64,000 nt of DNA from Datnioides undecimradiatus (GCA_008933995.1 WARS01000036.1:4192419-4256418), one strand, 5' to 3'. Numbered from the stretch's first letter, positions 45,859 through 59,596 are shown. Program-made: numbers and translations. The notes: generated by a model not told the origin, from the sequence alone.

Positions 45859-48800
45859 GCAACACACAGGGTATGTGTTTTCATATTCCAATCTCACCCC
45901 CTTGTATGTTGTAATCTTTATACTGGCTTTTAAAAGTCAGTGATCTCATGAAGTCATTACTTCTCTGCTCTGCAAGGTCTATTCTCACCATCACAGCCAG
46001 CACCCCAACACCCCAACCCCCTCTCCTCCCTTGCTCTGTATCAGTTTGACCTAGTGGGGTCCAGCCCACACCTGTACACCATTTTATCCTCATGGTTCCC
46101 ACTCTGGAAACGCGTTGACTGACAGCTGCACTTCAAAGATCTGCTCGCCGTCTCGCTTTCATGGTTATCATCTGTTATGGGAGCTGTATGGTAGAGAGAG
46201 AAAGAGCGAGAGGGAGGGAGAGAGAATGGGTCTCAGGCAGCCGGTTGTGTTGTGGGGCCAATTTGGATGATTGGCCTTGAAATGCAAGCTGAAACGGGCT
46301 TCCCTGTGTTCCTTTAAAGTGACCCGTGCCCGGCAGTGTAATGTAAAATTATCCTCGCCGTGTTTGTGTTGTGTCAGATGTGGTGACTGGCAGAAACTGT
46401 TAGTAATTGTCTAAGTACTCCGGTGTGTCAAAGCTGTCCGTCACTCATCCCAGCCCCCTCCTCCTTAGTTCTGCTTCTTCAGCTTCTCATAATATTTTCA
46501 CTGAACTGCAGAGGACAAACTACTTTCAGTGATGGAGTTGTCACTTTGGTGCTTTTGCTAGGAAAAATATTTTACCTTGGGAAGAACACACAACCGACTG
46601 ACATGTGTTCCTGCTTTTTGGGAGAGAAAAAATGAGAGAGGCATACTTGTTCTTTCTTTTGTTCTTTGATACTTTTACAAATTCAAGACTATGAGCTTTT
46701 CTTGTCAGAACTCATTGAAGTCGAAGCTAACCTGAACGTGGCATTATGAAAATACATTCCTGGCTAAATCATCTCGAAAAGAACGGACACGCGTACATAC
46801 TCTCTTATGTATATACTTAAAATGGAAACTAGTGCCTGGATTGCTGAACGGCACAGCATCAGAAAAGGCTGAGGCTGAGGTTTCACTGAGTTCGGTTTGC
46901 TAGGAAATGATTTCAAGACATAAAAACGCACGAGCTAACGCGCAACGTACGCCGAAAAGCTCTGCAGTGTGAAAACATGAGGGCGTGTCAAATTAAATCC
47001 GTGAAGTGTAAATCGCTCCGGTTATTAATCCTGTTAATCAGGGGTTTACTTAGGAAGGCGGAGTTTATTTTAAGGCTGTTTATGGAACATAAAGCTGTTC
47101 AACACCAGCGCTGGCACAGTTTGGAGGCGTCCATGCATTTAGAAACAAACTGTTCAAGTTGCATGACCTCCTTTTAATTTGATGACCTTCATGGAGTGTT
47201 TGCTTTGAAATATTTGATTCCATTCATATTTTGACATCACTAATTGTGAGAACTTTGGCACCAGCTTGCTGACACTTTTCTAAGCAGAAGAAGAAGAAAT
47301 GTGTGACCAAGGCTTAAGTTATGTTAGCTTTTAAAAGTTAAGTTAAATTGTTGCCTATGAACAGATCATTTCTTATTTCTAGGTGAAAAATTCCTTTGTG
47401 AAATGTTTGTGGCTATCACGGCTCATGGAAACCTCTCAGCTCCTTTTTTTTTTATTTATTTCAAAAACTCAGCGAGAAATCAGACAAATGTTTCGTCAAG
47501 CAGAACTGGCAATAAAGATGTTTCTATGAAAACACTGGGTATTATTTGTTTAATGTTGTCCAGTTAATTGCTTCCTCATACTGTCAAGAGCCAACGTAAT
47601 TTTTCAACCTTGTGATTTAATGGCCAGTTTGCTCTGTGGATTTTATCCGGGCCTGCAGGAGAGCTGCAGGACTCGGGGCCGCCGTGAAGTCACGGCGTGT
47701 TAAACTCCCCTTCCTGTCCAAACACACCTTCTCCGCCTTCCTCTGGGGAGGAGAAAAATCATTCGTTATTTTAATGGGTGTCAAATATGTTTTCCAAATG
47801 TACTAAAAGGTTATCGTTGTTACACGCGGACAAGTGCTTATATCTGAATCAATGTTAACTTTGTTACTAGGGAAATTTACTGCCTTCCCGGGCCGACCAC
47901 GGTGCACAAACTTAATCGGCGTGTTTTCACAAAGTGCAGCTCCAGGGTGATTTATATGGCTGAGGTGACTGACTGCGCTTTGATAGAGCGGGGAGGAAAA
48001 CACATATCCAAGAGGTGCGATGAAGGCATAAATACCACTCTCTGTATTTTCATTTGAATGTCTGACACATGAAGATTATGTATTGTTAGTGTTAGAACAG
48101 CAGGGGGGTGGGGAATTAGGGGCCGGCGGTGGCAAATGTGGTCATATGAATGAATGACATATGACTCTGCAGACAACCTCTGGTGGTTTACACGGCCAGA
48201 AAGTTCCTCAGACCACCTCAGACCACATCCCGCCTTCTGGTCTCTCCTCACCTGACACTGCGGAGGTCTTGCCCTTCGCACAGTGATCTCGGTATGATGC
48301 AATTATGGGTAAAAAATTCATCATTTGTTGAAAAAGGGTGAGATGTAGAAGAAGAGACGGGGAAAGGCAAAGAGAGAACGTGAGCACTGCCGTTACTCCA
48401 GTGCCTCCTCGTCACTATTTGTCTTGGGCAAGTTAGTTTTATCTAATAAAGTGTCTTTGTATTAAGATGGATACTTCAAACACTCTTTTGTCTCTATAAT
48501 CACAGTGGAGGGAGGCAGAACTCACACATTCCTCGCTCAATTTATTATTAATAAGTACATCAGTGGGAGAAAGATATCCTGGGGACCAAAACACCCGCCG
48601 AGCGCAACATTCATCAAACGTAAACGAATATCACAATACACAGGATACAGGGGCTCCAATAACAGATAATTGATGAGAAAGGTCTTTGGGTGCAGTAGAT
48701 CACTGTTGATGGTTATCATTATATAACATCATTTCATAGTTTACATCAAATGATGAACTGTTTGTTGAAGGGAAACATTTTTGCTGCCTTCTGCGTGCAA

Positions 48801-51739
48801 TTAAGTGGTCCGTTTGCGGGAGCGGGGTCATTCTTGTGCTCTTGTGATTAAACTGTGGTTAGCGGCATAACTGCGTCCACTCAATACTTCTGTTGCCTCG
48901 CAAGACCTTAATCTTTTGCAACCGCAGCAATTACCCTTCTGACAGGATAACAAAACACAAACACAAACAACATGATCACAAACCAAGGCTTTTTTTTTCT
49001 TTTTTTTTTTTTAAAATAACCTCTTCATCTTCTGCAAATTGAGGCTTTGAATCTTGCTTTCTTTTGAAGATTCGGTATAAAATCTCAGTTGTGATTCGAT
49101 GAAAGATGCAAAATAAAATACAAAAACTCAGATGTACAAAGATAATTTAGGGCAATGTTTTTTGTTAATATCCCCACTCTTATTTGTAAGTGATAATGAG
49201 GCTCTATTCTACAAGACCCTGACAACAGGAAAGCACTATTCCAGATGACAGATGGGACTGGCTGTGTGACTATCATAAAAGGCCACTCCCCACCCTGCTG
49301 CACAACCTGTGCTCCGGTGTTGGGTTTCCGACAGCCAGTAGCAGCACTGACACATGTAGCTATAGGACCCGTGTCTGAGGGCAGGAATTCAATCAATAAA
49401 ACTCGCCCCGCGACAAGATAGACCGTGTTACAGCAGAGCCACTGAGGGAGAGGGTGAACCATCTGTTCCATTCTTTACCACTCTCCCCCTGTCACATGTC
49501 AATCCGCGCCGCTAATGCCCAATATATTGGGTTATCATTCATATGGTTTAAACCACCTTCTCTGGCTTTATGTAATGAAGCTTTAACTCAATTGGTTTTG
49601 GTTTACTGTCCCCGATGCCTGCTCTCAGATCGGCGTGCATCTGTCTCCCTCCCCTCAGGGACCGGTGTATCGCCGTGGAGCCGTTGTCACTTCTCAGGTG
49701 ATACGACATTAAAAAAAGCACTTCATTAACGAACGGCGTGCATTTTTTTCATCAGAAAACCAAGTGCCAGATAAGCTTATATGATTATATTTTGCTGTCT
49801 GACATCCCTTAGCCACCTTTTAATCAAGCCCTTACAGTCAAGTAGGTGCAGTCGCAAATTAGTGGCAGGTGGAGGATTAAAAAAAAAAAAAAAAGAGAGA
49901 GAGAGACAATTCAAAGCCAGATTTGATGATTTGACCCAGAGGGTCTCTGAGGACACTTGCTCCAGAAGAGCCCCTACACAATCAGTGCTGCTTTTGAGCT
50001 GAATACAGTAATCATTTGGTAGACAACCTTTGAGTGCTTTAGAATGAACCACCCACATAATGAGAGCATCATTAGTCACATCCCTACGTGATTTGCTGAA
50101 GTCTAACAGCTCGGGAGGTGTTGTGGATGTTGTTGTTGTTGTTGTTTTTTTTAATCCTATTTTTGACTGAAATGACATATTACATAGTTTGGCTTCACAA
50201 GAGGGATGTCATTCCTTTTTTAAAGGCTGTAAGTAGGGTTTTTTTTTTTTTTTGACACTCACAAAGTTGTTCAGTTCAGTAAAAAAATGCTGAAAATGAA
50301 GAATGCGATTCCCGGTTTATAAGCCGAGAAGCCGATTCTATAATAATACGGCACTTGAGGGATGTTTTTGAAACCGAATCTGTCACGTAACTAAAAAAAG
50401 CACCGAGAGCAACATTATGACCTGAATGCAGTCCAGCGGACATTCATCTGAACACAACCTCAGTGTCATGACTCATTGGGACAATTTATCGTTCAGGGTA
50501 TGATAAAGTTCTCCATTGTCTCAGCGGTCTGCATAATTGTGCCCTCATAAGAATATGAATACTTCCCCATCTGTTTGGTGTTAGCTTTCAAACCGCACTT
50601 AGCTGCAAACCCACAGCCATGCGAGACATCTACTGTTTAATTAAAAAGAGAAAGGAAAAAGTCAGAATAAAATTATGCCGCTATAAAAGAGCCTTGCCAA
50701 CAATAACATTATCGTTTGACATGCAGCATGTCAAAAAAAAAAAAAAAAACGGCTTCATATCACAGTAAAGAGAACCGACCTTTGAAGAGTGTGTGTGTCT
50801 GTGTGCGCGTGTGTGAACCGCTGAATTAAGCTTCAAAGATCGCTTTTAGGATACCACAAAAGAATAACCTCTGACACCCAAACAAACAAACATAAGCCAC
50901 ATTTAAATAGCACAAGTTGGCAAAGTCTGAAAGCTCACTTCTTTGGTGCGCGCGTGCGTGAGTGTGTGTGCGCGCTGTACTGTATGCGTGTGTCATAAAG
51001 AGCAGGGACATGTCTATTATGTGCAGTTTGATTAAAGCATGATGGCTGGTGTCCAATCTGCTTTCCAGGGGAGTGCTGTGACAGCCAGCAGCGCGTCTAC
51101 CTGCTGCCTCCTCTGCGTGTTAGGTGATTTACGGCTGACTCCCTCCGTTTATGTACTGCCTTATTTTCATTTCTACCCCGCTGAGTGCCAGGTTCAGAAC
51201 TCCTGAAGAAATATTATGCTTTGCTGACAAAATACAGTGACAGCCATCTCCCAGCCTTAAAAGAGTGCCAGAGTGTTTAACAGTACGAGAGCCTGGGAGA
51301 CAAGGCGAGGTTGAAGGCATCTGTAAGCACGCGGCCCATTGAAACAACCATTTGATCTAAACCAGCTCTGATTGGGTGGAATGATGTTTATAGCTGAGTT
51401 AGAATCTACTTTCAATTAAAAAAATGACACGGGGGGGAAAGGGGAGGTCTGTAAAACAGACGGTAAAATTTATTGAACAACTTTTACTGGGGTCTCGTCT
51501 GAGAAACATGTGGCGCACAAATGAAATGTTTGTTTCGACAGACGGGTTCGCCTGCAGACGAGCAGGTAACTTGACGCCAGGGACTTTTTCATTAACCCTG
51601 AGTTCAAACCCCGCCGCTGTTTCAGGCTTTTGTGCGGAAGCAACAATTTGATGTAAACGGGTGAATATAAATACCACTGTTGTTCAAGTGCCGCCATGTT
51701 TCCTATTCATTCCAGCCTGTTTTCTCCTTTACAAGAACT
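45859..51739. other. downstream gene-free sequence
   Basis: No gene supported. It contains poly-T/A tracts near 48990-49010, 49879-49894, 50239-50254 and 50733-50749. The intervals 46980-47260, 47540-47960 and 49490-49760 are high-complexity with occasional TAAT cores and could be regulatory, but the signal is weak. Confidence 0.5.
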
Positions 51740-52080
51740 ACTCAGAGCTGTAATGAGGTGTTGTAGCGTCCCGAGGCGTTATCATTTGCCGCATTATTAT
51801 TTCAAAAGCTTCGACAACAGCGCCGTCTCTGATGTAATTCTCATGCATATGGAAGGTGTTCCAGTGACTTGATATCCCGGTTTTGAGGAGGAGGCGACCC
51901 CTCGCTAAATAAAATGAGTGATCACAAACCTAATGAGGCAAACGAGTGTTTGGAGCGGCTGGGGCCAGGCGTCAGATGGACAGGCCTGTAATTAGCCTCT
52001 AGCTACATGAGCATTGCTTATTTTTATTTAGATTCCACCCACGAAAACCAGCACCGATTAATATGAATTTGACGCTACAA
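51740..52080. promoter_or_regulatory. candidate regulatory block
   Basis: Repeat-free block with GCATTATTATTTC, GATGTAATTCTCATGCATATG, CCTAATGAGGC, CCTGTAATTAGCC, CATTGCTTATTTTTATTTAG and CCGATTAATATG. It is bounded downstream by a (CT)n run (about 52190-52213). Function is inferred. Confidence 0.4.
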
Positions 52081-52705
52081 AAAAACCCCAGCCCCCTCCC
52101 TGCATCTGAGGCCGACTATAAATAAAGATTGTCATTGTAACCTAATCAAATTATGAGACGTATTTTGGTTAGGTTGTCAGTTGTCTAACGCTCTCTCTCT
52201 CTCTCTCTCTCTCCCTCTTCCTCAGCAGACGAGGCGAAGCAAAGTGAATCCCCTGAGGTCCTCTCATCTCACTTCAGGAGCTGCCGACTCTCTTCTCTTT
52301 ATGGCACACCCAGAAGGATTAAGCACAAATGGCATTCACATGATTTCAATAAGCTCGGGGAGACAAGAACCAGCCTTTCAGCACATTAGCTTTTTGCTGT
52401 GGAGGACACAAAGCAGACACCGAGCGACTGCAGGGGGAAGAAAGAAGAAAAAAAAAAAAGGAACACACAGTTAATAATGATCATAATAATAGACCAGTCT
52501 GGCACTGCTGAGATGGAATTCCACTGGCCCAAAAATGGCCCCCTAAGTGGTGATGTCATCAATAATGGCCCCAAATAAGTCAGACGCGAACCTGTGGTGA
52601 AACTGTCGTAAAAGGTGACCCCTCGTGGCAACGCCAGAAACATGGCGGTTCAAAGAGGCAATGAAAAGTGTTATCTGGACAAAGTCAGCGCACGTGACAG
52701 GTCAC
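52081..52705. other. gene-free sequence with a (CT)n run
   Basis: (CT)n at about 52190-52213 and an A-rich run near 52446-52459. Nothing else was recognised. Confidence 0.55.
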
Positions 52706-53330
52706 CATTAAAGGTACAGTCTATGATCAGAACGTAAACAAAGAGGACCCCTTGCTACCAGCATTCAAACATAAGACTGGACCCTGCTACCACCCCCAGA
52801 GGGAACTAAAAGAAGCTACTGAAGTGTTGTGATTCAGCTTAAAACAGGCATATCATTTCAGTTTTGATTAATTAAAGCTGTAACGTTTGATCATTTTTCT
52901 ATTAGCAATGGATCTAATGGAGCTAATGACTCAGAAATGTGAACGGGATCACTCGTGAATCGATATAAAGTTTGAGTTACTTTAGCTCGTTGTTTCGGTT
53001 TTTGGGTCTTTATCATTTTGGTTCATTCTCACTGCTCCCGCCATTGTTTCCAACCGCTGCAGGCAGGTGTTTTCAGGGAAAACACAAGTCCACCAGACAG
53101 CAGACAAGTGCAATTAGAGACTAAAGAGAGAGAGAGTTCCCTCGGCAGATGGTGGAGACCAAAACAGTGGCACCAAAACAAGCAAATTATGCTCTTACAT
53201 TTGTTACTTTACCAAAAGAATGACTAGAAATAAATATTAATGTCAGTTCATATCTGCTCAGTGTACATGTCCTAATAAATATTATTTGTAATGAACTACA
53301 GAGTGATACTATTTTGAGTCTATAGCTTCA
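52706..53330. mobile_element. possible decayed dispersed repeat
   Basis: ATTAAAGGTACAGTCTATGA at the left resembles the end of a TTAAAGGTACAGT-type repeat frequent in fish. AGATGGTGGAGACCAAAACA (53140s) resembles an internal phrase of similar elements. The two are not clearly one element and the ends are not defined. The identification is from memory and weak. Confidence 0.3.
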
Positions 53331-54719
53331 TTTCTTTTAACTCACATTGGCCAAAACTAATGTTTTTTTTAAAATTTAAACTGCTGTAAACTAAATATGC
53401 AAATTTAGTATAATTCTATATTTTCTTAGGGTCAAATGATAAATTACTTGTCATTTAAGGGAGTATTAAGATTATAAAGATCGAATCCTACCTTTAGGAT
53501 CCCTCTGTTACATAAATAAGGCTAATATCTAAAGTTACGCTCAGAGGGAACACGTCTTTGTCACCTCATTAGAACAATTTCAACTGTTGGCTTGTCAGTA
53601 TGGCCTCCTAATTTGCAGCCTCCTCTCTCTTTAGCTTTTTCTACCGTTTCACTTTTGCTTGATGTCCTTTCCCACTGTCGTGTTCTCCTTGTCTACCTCT
53701 TTCTTTCTCCCTTGTGAATGTTACTAATCGTCTAGCTTAGCGAATGCAGAATGGCACTGGGTCTCCTCCTTTCTTCCTTCCCTCTCTCCCTGCACCCCTC
53801 CACCCCTCCACTCCTGCACTGTCAGTAATTTTTCATCGCCCTTGTTGGGGCCGTTTTATGCATTGTTTCCCTGATGCAGTGATTGATGTCAGGGGCTGGT
53901 AATCTGGGGGAATGAGAGGCTGGATGGTGGCCGCCGAGTCCCCTCTGTCTCTGACACGTGTCGGCTGAGCGGTGGTGCGCTGTGCCGCGCTGGGGCCCCC
54001 GTTTGGCCGCGGCCACTGCTGAGGCTGCTCACTTCGCTCACTCAGCCAGCCCTCATTTCCATTTCAATCTCAACCTCATGAATGCAAAAACTCTGGCCGA
54101 AAATTAATAACACCACACAGGGGAAAAGTGGGCGCAAAGGAGAAGGGTGGAAAGACAGAGGGAGATGGAGAGGAGAGTAAGAAAGAGAATGTGGAGCTGG
54201 GGTCTTTTTCACCCCTTTTGTTCCTCCAAAAGTGCCCCTTATTTTATTCCCCTCTCTCTTTCACCAGGATCCGCCAATGAATGGCATTACAGACAATGCC
54301 ATATCCAGAGTGACACAAATTTATTTCGGTTGCAGCGCCATAGTGTATTTCCACAGAACCAGGGGCGATTTGTCTGGGGACAATTTGGTTTCCATAAAGG
54401 ATTTAAATGGTTTCTGTGGAGATAGTGGGGTGAAATTTAATTTGTTTCTCATTTACTACAGCAGGTATGAAAAGGAGAAAAATTGGACGGCTGATGGGCT
54501 AAAAATTGGTGCTGTCCCTCTGCTGTATCCCCAAAGGACCAAGGCCCTGCATCATATAGATTGAGTTCGACCCCCCCAGCCCTCCCAACCACAAGCCAAG
54601 CCAACATGCACACACACACACACACACACAGCCTTCCTCCAGCCTGGAGAGAGCTGTAACCTTAAACCAACTTAAACAGTAACCTTTGGGGAGGCTGCCA
54701 ATCACTCCTAAAACAACGT
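53331..54719. other. downstream gene-free sequence
   Basis: No gene supported. It contains a (CA)n run at 54608-54630. The stretch 54050-54440 is high-complexity (TCATGAATGCAAAAACTC, AAAATTAATAACACC) and might be regulatory. Confidence 0.5.
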
Positions 54720-55012
54720 TTCCATCGATCGGCCTGTCTGCGTGATTTATGGCCTCATTTTACACTAATTGAGAATTAGAGGGCGGATTAGTGGGCCTCA
54801 ACACTTCGGCCTGATATGCACTCTGAGCAGTGTAATCTGTCACACCGGGATGTCCGACACTCTCTTACTCACAAAGGAGGAGAGGAGGGAGGAGAGCGAG
54901 GGGGGGTCCTTTCTAATTGAATTTCCAGATAACACGGAAATTAATTTGACACCAGTGAAATTTGACTACAGCTCTGGTGCTGTGCTCTCTTGCTCCCCCA
55001 TTGTGAAATGTA
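54720..55012. promoter_or_regulatory. candidate regulatory block with a PBX-HOX-like site
   Basis: Repeat-free block with TGATTTATGG (54743-54752), matching the PBX-HOX composite consensus, then CACTAATTGAGAATTAGAGG, GATTAGTGGGCC, CTAATTGAATTTCC and GAAATTAATTTGAC. It ends at a (TTTC)n tract. HOX input would fit a limb gene, but this is inference. Confidence 0.4.
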
Positions 55013-55013
55013 T

Positions 55014-55016
55014 GTT

Positions 55017-55048
<32 letters not shown>
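55014..55048 (+). repeat. (TTTC)n microsatellite
   Basis: Nine or so tandem copies of TTTC. The tract is pure pyrimidine on this strand and likely variable in length. Confidence 0.9.
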
Positions 55049-55050
<2 letters not shown>

Positions 55051-55739
55051 TCCTTGGCTCTTTCTCTCTTTGTTTCTGCTGTGCCTAGCAAACACTATTG
55101 ATCCAAATCACTTTGAGTAGAGGGCCGTCTGAAGCACGGAATCTCTAAATCATATTTGTGCTCATATTAGGGCAGTTCATCTGCTGCTATCTTCGGCCAG
55201 ATAAAGAATATTACCTTTCATTTTGTTTGACTGTGTTCAGATTATGTTTTTTTTTTTTTTCGTTCTTTCTTTTTGTGGAGGGGAATCTCCTTTCCCGAGG
55301 CCGGCGCATGCATGCAGGCGAATGCCCAGAGTCAACAGTTGGAATTGAATTAGGGTCCCGGCTCGCCAGGTCCATTGTCTAGGTAATTTGTCGTATAAGT
55401 GGCAAAATGAAAGCACTCTCCACGGTTCTCCGAGCACCTGCTGTTGTGTCACTCATCGCTGCAGATACAGAGAGCGAGAGAGAGCAAGTGTTTCAAATGC
55501 TATCAAAGATCACATGTTAAATTGCTTTGCCATTATCAACTCAGATGTCATCGCAGTGCTTTTTGTCGTGGATTTATAATGACATCAAAATAATCAACAG
55601 CTGTACTGGGCAATTACTTCAGTCTGAGAGATCCTTCATAATGCACGCGTCATATACATGTTAATGCTTTTTCAGTCCTGTTTTATTTCCAGCTTTCATA
55701 ATAAAATTTAAAAAAGTTAAAAAGATTTGCTGAATTGGA
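55049..55739. other. gene-free sequence
   Basis: A poly-T run at about 55246-55260. The remainder is high-complexity with a few TAAT cores. No gene is seen. Confidence 0.5.
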
Positions 55740-55985
55740 GGATCACAATAACTGAATGTAAAAGGCACAGTATTAAAGTACTGTAATGTAATGTATAATA
55801 TAGTATAGTAAAGTACTGAAGCCGGAGATTAAAAGTATTAATTATGCAGAATGGCCTCTTTCAGAGTTATATAACATAATAATTGGATACTTTTAACTGA
55901 TTCATCAACTTCTACACGTAACTTTAAAGTTGCTGCTGGTGAAGGGGAAGCTAATTTCTTACTGCTTTACATATCGCTGTACAGC
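55740..55985 (+). mobile_element. second, partial copy of the hAT-like non-autonomous element
   Basis: ATTATGCAGAATGGCCTCTT (55841 on), a middle TTGCTGCTGGTGAAGGGGAA and GCTTTACATATCGCTGTACA match the same percomorph repeat family as 32620-32983, in the same orientation. Both ends appear truncated or decayed. The first part is filled with AAAGTACTG-type phrases typical of this family. Confidence 0.6.
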
Positions 55986-57106
55986 TGAAGCCATATCATC
56001 CACCCTTTGTTATGAAATGTTCACGTGCTGCTGATAAAGTGCATAGAAAGTGGCTACTACAGCTGTCACATGATGCAGCAAAGTCAAAAACAACAGTACG
56101 TCACAGATATAAGAAATCTATTTGGACCTCACAGTTGCGGCCAAAATGTAGTTGGTGATCTGGAGGTACGCAGAGGCGCTAACAAATCAAACGATCCCAC
56201 CTTTTTAACTCCGCGAGAAACGTTTTCTTTGTTGCTCGTATTGTGTGGGAGTTAAGTTTTGGACGAGGGCTCTTTAGCAGGGCTAAGAGATGCATTTATC
56301 TGCGTAATGAACTTTGGACGCTCGCTAACTTAATCCCAGTAATGCCTGCGAGAGTCAATTAGCGCAACTAGATTCAGTGCGGTATTTATCTGATAGAGCA
56401 GACCCGGCAACTACACACACCACGAGAACACACACACACACACACACTGTATTGACCATCTTCATCTTATCTTTTGGCTAATGGGACCATAGGGCCCATC
56501 ATCAGCTCCACTCTAAAATACAGTGTGAGGGGTTTTTTTTTTTTTTTTTGGAAAAGCCTTTGGGGAGTTTTGAAATTGAGTAGCTGTTGATTTGCAGCAC
56601 TAACAAGTCTTTTAAGAGTTGATTTTTCCTCCCCTGATCATTTCACTCTGTGATCCTATGAGCGTGTTAACCTGGATTCCCCTCAATCAATGCGTGTAGG
56701 ATATTATCAGTGTAGCACACAGGTGACAGCATATTACAAGACCTGTAACAGATACCTCTGGGATCTTCATGTCCCCCATGACAGGGTCTACTATCTGGAG
56801 CAGGAGCCTGTATAGAGAATAATAAATGACAGGATGTGATAAGACTAGGCTGTTAGCAGGCACGGTCATGGTCTACATTGCCCTTCTAGTCTCTCCAGGG
56901 ACGTGTGCATGCGTGTGCGTCTTTGTGCATGCATGAATGTGTGTGTATGTGTGTGTGTGCTCCAGCTGTGCTCTTACACAGACCTGCTTAACTTTTGCAA
57001 TAGTGTCAGTGGTGGCCATTGTCTTGTAGCAGGCAGCACACAGTGGGTTACAAAGGTCTCTATCTGCCTGCTTCCTCATTTCTTATTCAGACCCACAGGG
57101 ACGGAT

Positions 57107-57180
57107 GGTGAGGAGGGTGGAGGGGGGGGTGGGGGTGGGGGGGGTGGAGGGAGGAGTGAGAGAGGAGGAGGAACAGGGGG
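57107..57180 (+). repeat. G-rich low-complexity tract
   Basis: Nearly all G with single T or A spacers, with at least six runs of three or more G. It fits G-quadruplex spacing several times over. It creates glycine-rich or proline-rich false open frames on the two strands. Confidence 0.85.
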
Positions 57181-57369
57181 ATAACTGAGAGGCTGATGGA
57201 GACTAGGTGACAGGTTGGAATGGGCCATCAATAGATCCATCAGGCTGGTAATTTGGAGCGCGCTTAACATACATCAGTAGAGTCGTAGGAGCTGGTATCT
57301 GTCTTGTCGTGGAATCACAGTAAATAACAGTTAAAGATGGTGTCAGGCCTGACCTGGCTGACCCCCACG

Positions 57370-57466
57370 CCCCCCCCCCCCACTGCCAGCACACACACAC
57401 ACACACACACTCACACACACAAACATACAGACACACACACATTCACACTCATACACACACACACAC
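57370..57466. repeat. C run and compound (CA)n microsatellite
   Basis: A run of 12 C (57370-57381), then interrupted CA repeats from 57390 to 57466 with TCACAC and ATACAC variants. Confidence 0.9.
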
Positions 57467-59552
57467 CATTCACCCACACCGCTGCAACTGAGCAGCAGTA
57501 GAGCCGGCACAGATGGGAAGGGATTAACACATAGATTAACAACATTTACATTCATTCACACATGCAAGCATGCAGTCACATTCAGACTTTCACTGAGTCA
57601 CAGTCGGTCTTCCTGTGCCTTTCAGGCTCTTTTCAAACTTTAAATAATACATTTTTTATAAAAGAGTAAATAATAATTTGATAGTGACGAAATAAGATTA
57701 TTTAACTCAACCTGTGTGTACTTGATTTGTGTCTGTATTTAAAACAAGTTTGAATTAAGCAGATTCCTGCTTTAAAACACCTTTAAAATAAATACATTTT
57801 TATTGCATACTAATTACAAACAAACACACCACACTGACAGATCTTTTGTCTTTTGATTGAAGGAATTAATACTAGAAAAGTTACCCACACAAACATTTCC
57901 TTGGATAGCAATCCTGCTAACACTTTACCTCGTCCGATTTAGCAAAAGCAATGTACAGACATTTAATAAACAGTTTACTATGAAATATTATGTAGTTTTT
58001 GTAGTTTTGAGTGTTTATAAATATACAGTATTGGATGAGCAATTACTGGTTCTCTTATCTAGACATATTTTATATTTTCACAGGTCTATTATATTGTGGC
58101 ACCTTATCACTTCATACACCAGAGCTGTCTGGGTCCCCATAGTTACAGTTAGTTATAGTTACATTGGGTTATAGTTGCTGGCAAATACATATATGCATGC
58201 ACACATTATAGTAAAGTAGCACAAACTTGTGTAGGCACCACGAATGATGTGAATATATGAACAGTGAGTCCTTTTCATTTAACAAAGCTATTTGACAGGA
58301 AAAGTCTTAACCAGAAGAACAAACCTGCTCACGAGTTGTTGACAAATAGGCTGGAGCATCTTTCATTGGCAGACTCTCTCTGTGAAAACAAATGCTGCGG
58401 GTGCTTTGAAAACTGTATAGCACCAGAGGGCAGGCAGATGAGCCTTATCCCCGTGGAAGACATGTCTCTTTTGTGTAAAAGGTGAGCAATTGTGTGTGCG
58501 TGTGTGTGTGTGTGTGTGCTCACGGCAGAGCATGTGACTAAAAAAGTGAAGCACCTTAGGCTAACTGCTGTTCCTGCCACTCACGCTCCACACTAACCTT
58601 TCGAACACACACCATCCAGTCTTAAAGGTGTCATTTCACATTTGGGGATAATTCATTGGGGTAATGCAGTGGGGTTGGATGACATTAAGCTGCGATCCAT
58701 AATACCGGTTTCTAATTTTTGCGGCTATTTATGATCATTTTCATTGTTACGTATAACACTGAGATTAATTGTGATTATATTCAACCTCCTGGGCCTTTTG
58801 CTTTTAGTTTTGAGAATGAGTTGTGAATCTCTAACATATAGGCCCAACAGCCTAGGCCGTAGAGTTTAAGAGCTGAGGCTCTGAGTAATATACTTTACGT
58901 TCACAGTCTATAATATATAAATTGTTTGTTTGGATGACTGGATCCCAAGTGCACACGTCTAAATACAGACTTGTAATTGAACCAGGAAACGCTGAGAACC
59001 ACTCACTTACAGGAGGTCATGTAAGCACATAAAGACCAATCAAAGCTGTGTTGTGGACACATTATTGCAAAGCTACTCAACGCAGCTTTTAATGAACTAA
59101 AGAGCCACCAAAACCCTGCTCTCTGGCCTGAGATCAAACACAAATGCGTGGGTTTTTTTTCAGTTTAATGGAGGTAGCGTCCCTACAGAATCAATCAAAT
59201 TAGTGGGAAAGGAAATCAGATCCCAAACGCTCACTCGAGACACACTCGAGATTCATTCAGATCTGTGAACAGCAATCTGTCTCCAGTGAGATCAGGATAG
59301 ACCTCAGTATAAGAGTCTTGATCAGAGCAGGAGTTCACACACACATTTGTACATGTCTGGTGCTCTGATTGGTCTGAACTGTCTTCTACATTATTATAGC
59401 TGCTTTGTATGACACACAGCACATATGGCCATGAATCTGATGTATTTTATGGCTGCAGTGAAATCAACCATGACCTATTAACCATGAACTCATGTACTAG
59501 TCAAAAAGGTAATACTGGACACTTTTTGGAGGTGTAATCCTTATAATCTATG

Positions 59553-59553
<1 letters not shown>

Positions 59554-59595
<42 letters not shown>
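59554..59595. repeat. (CA)n microsatellite, 42 bp pure
   Basis: About 21 uninterrupted CA units, the longest pure dinucleotide run in the window. It is likely polymorphic and usable as a genotyping landmark. Confidence 0.95.

Positions 59596-59596
<1 letters not shown>

Noticed and set aside
49085-49471. 128-codon open frame on the - strand
   Set aside because: No recognisable domain or supporting signal; length is within what chance gives in 64 kb.
54743-54752. Recurrence of TGATTTAY motifs (also near 47948, 51124, 18719) as a window-wide HOX signature
   Set aside because: About four such 8-mers are expected by chance on both strands of 64 kb, so the recurrence is not an enrichment; only the local cluster at 54.7 kb was kept.
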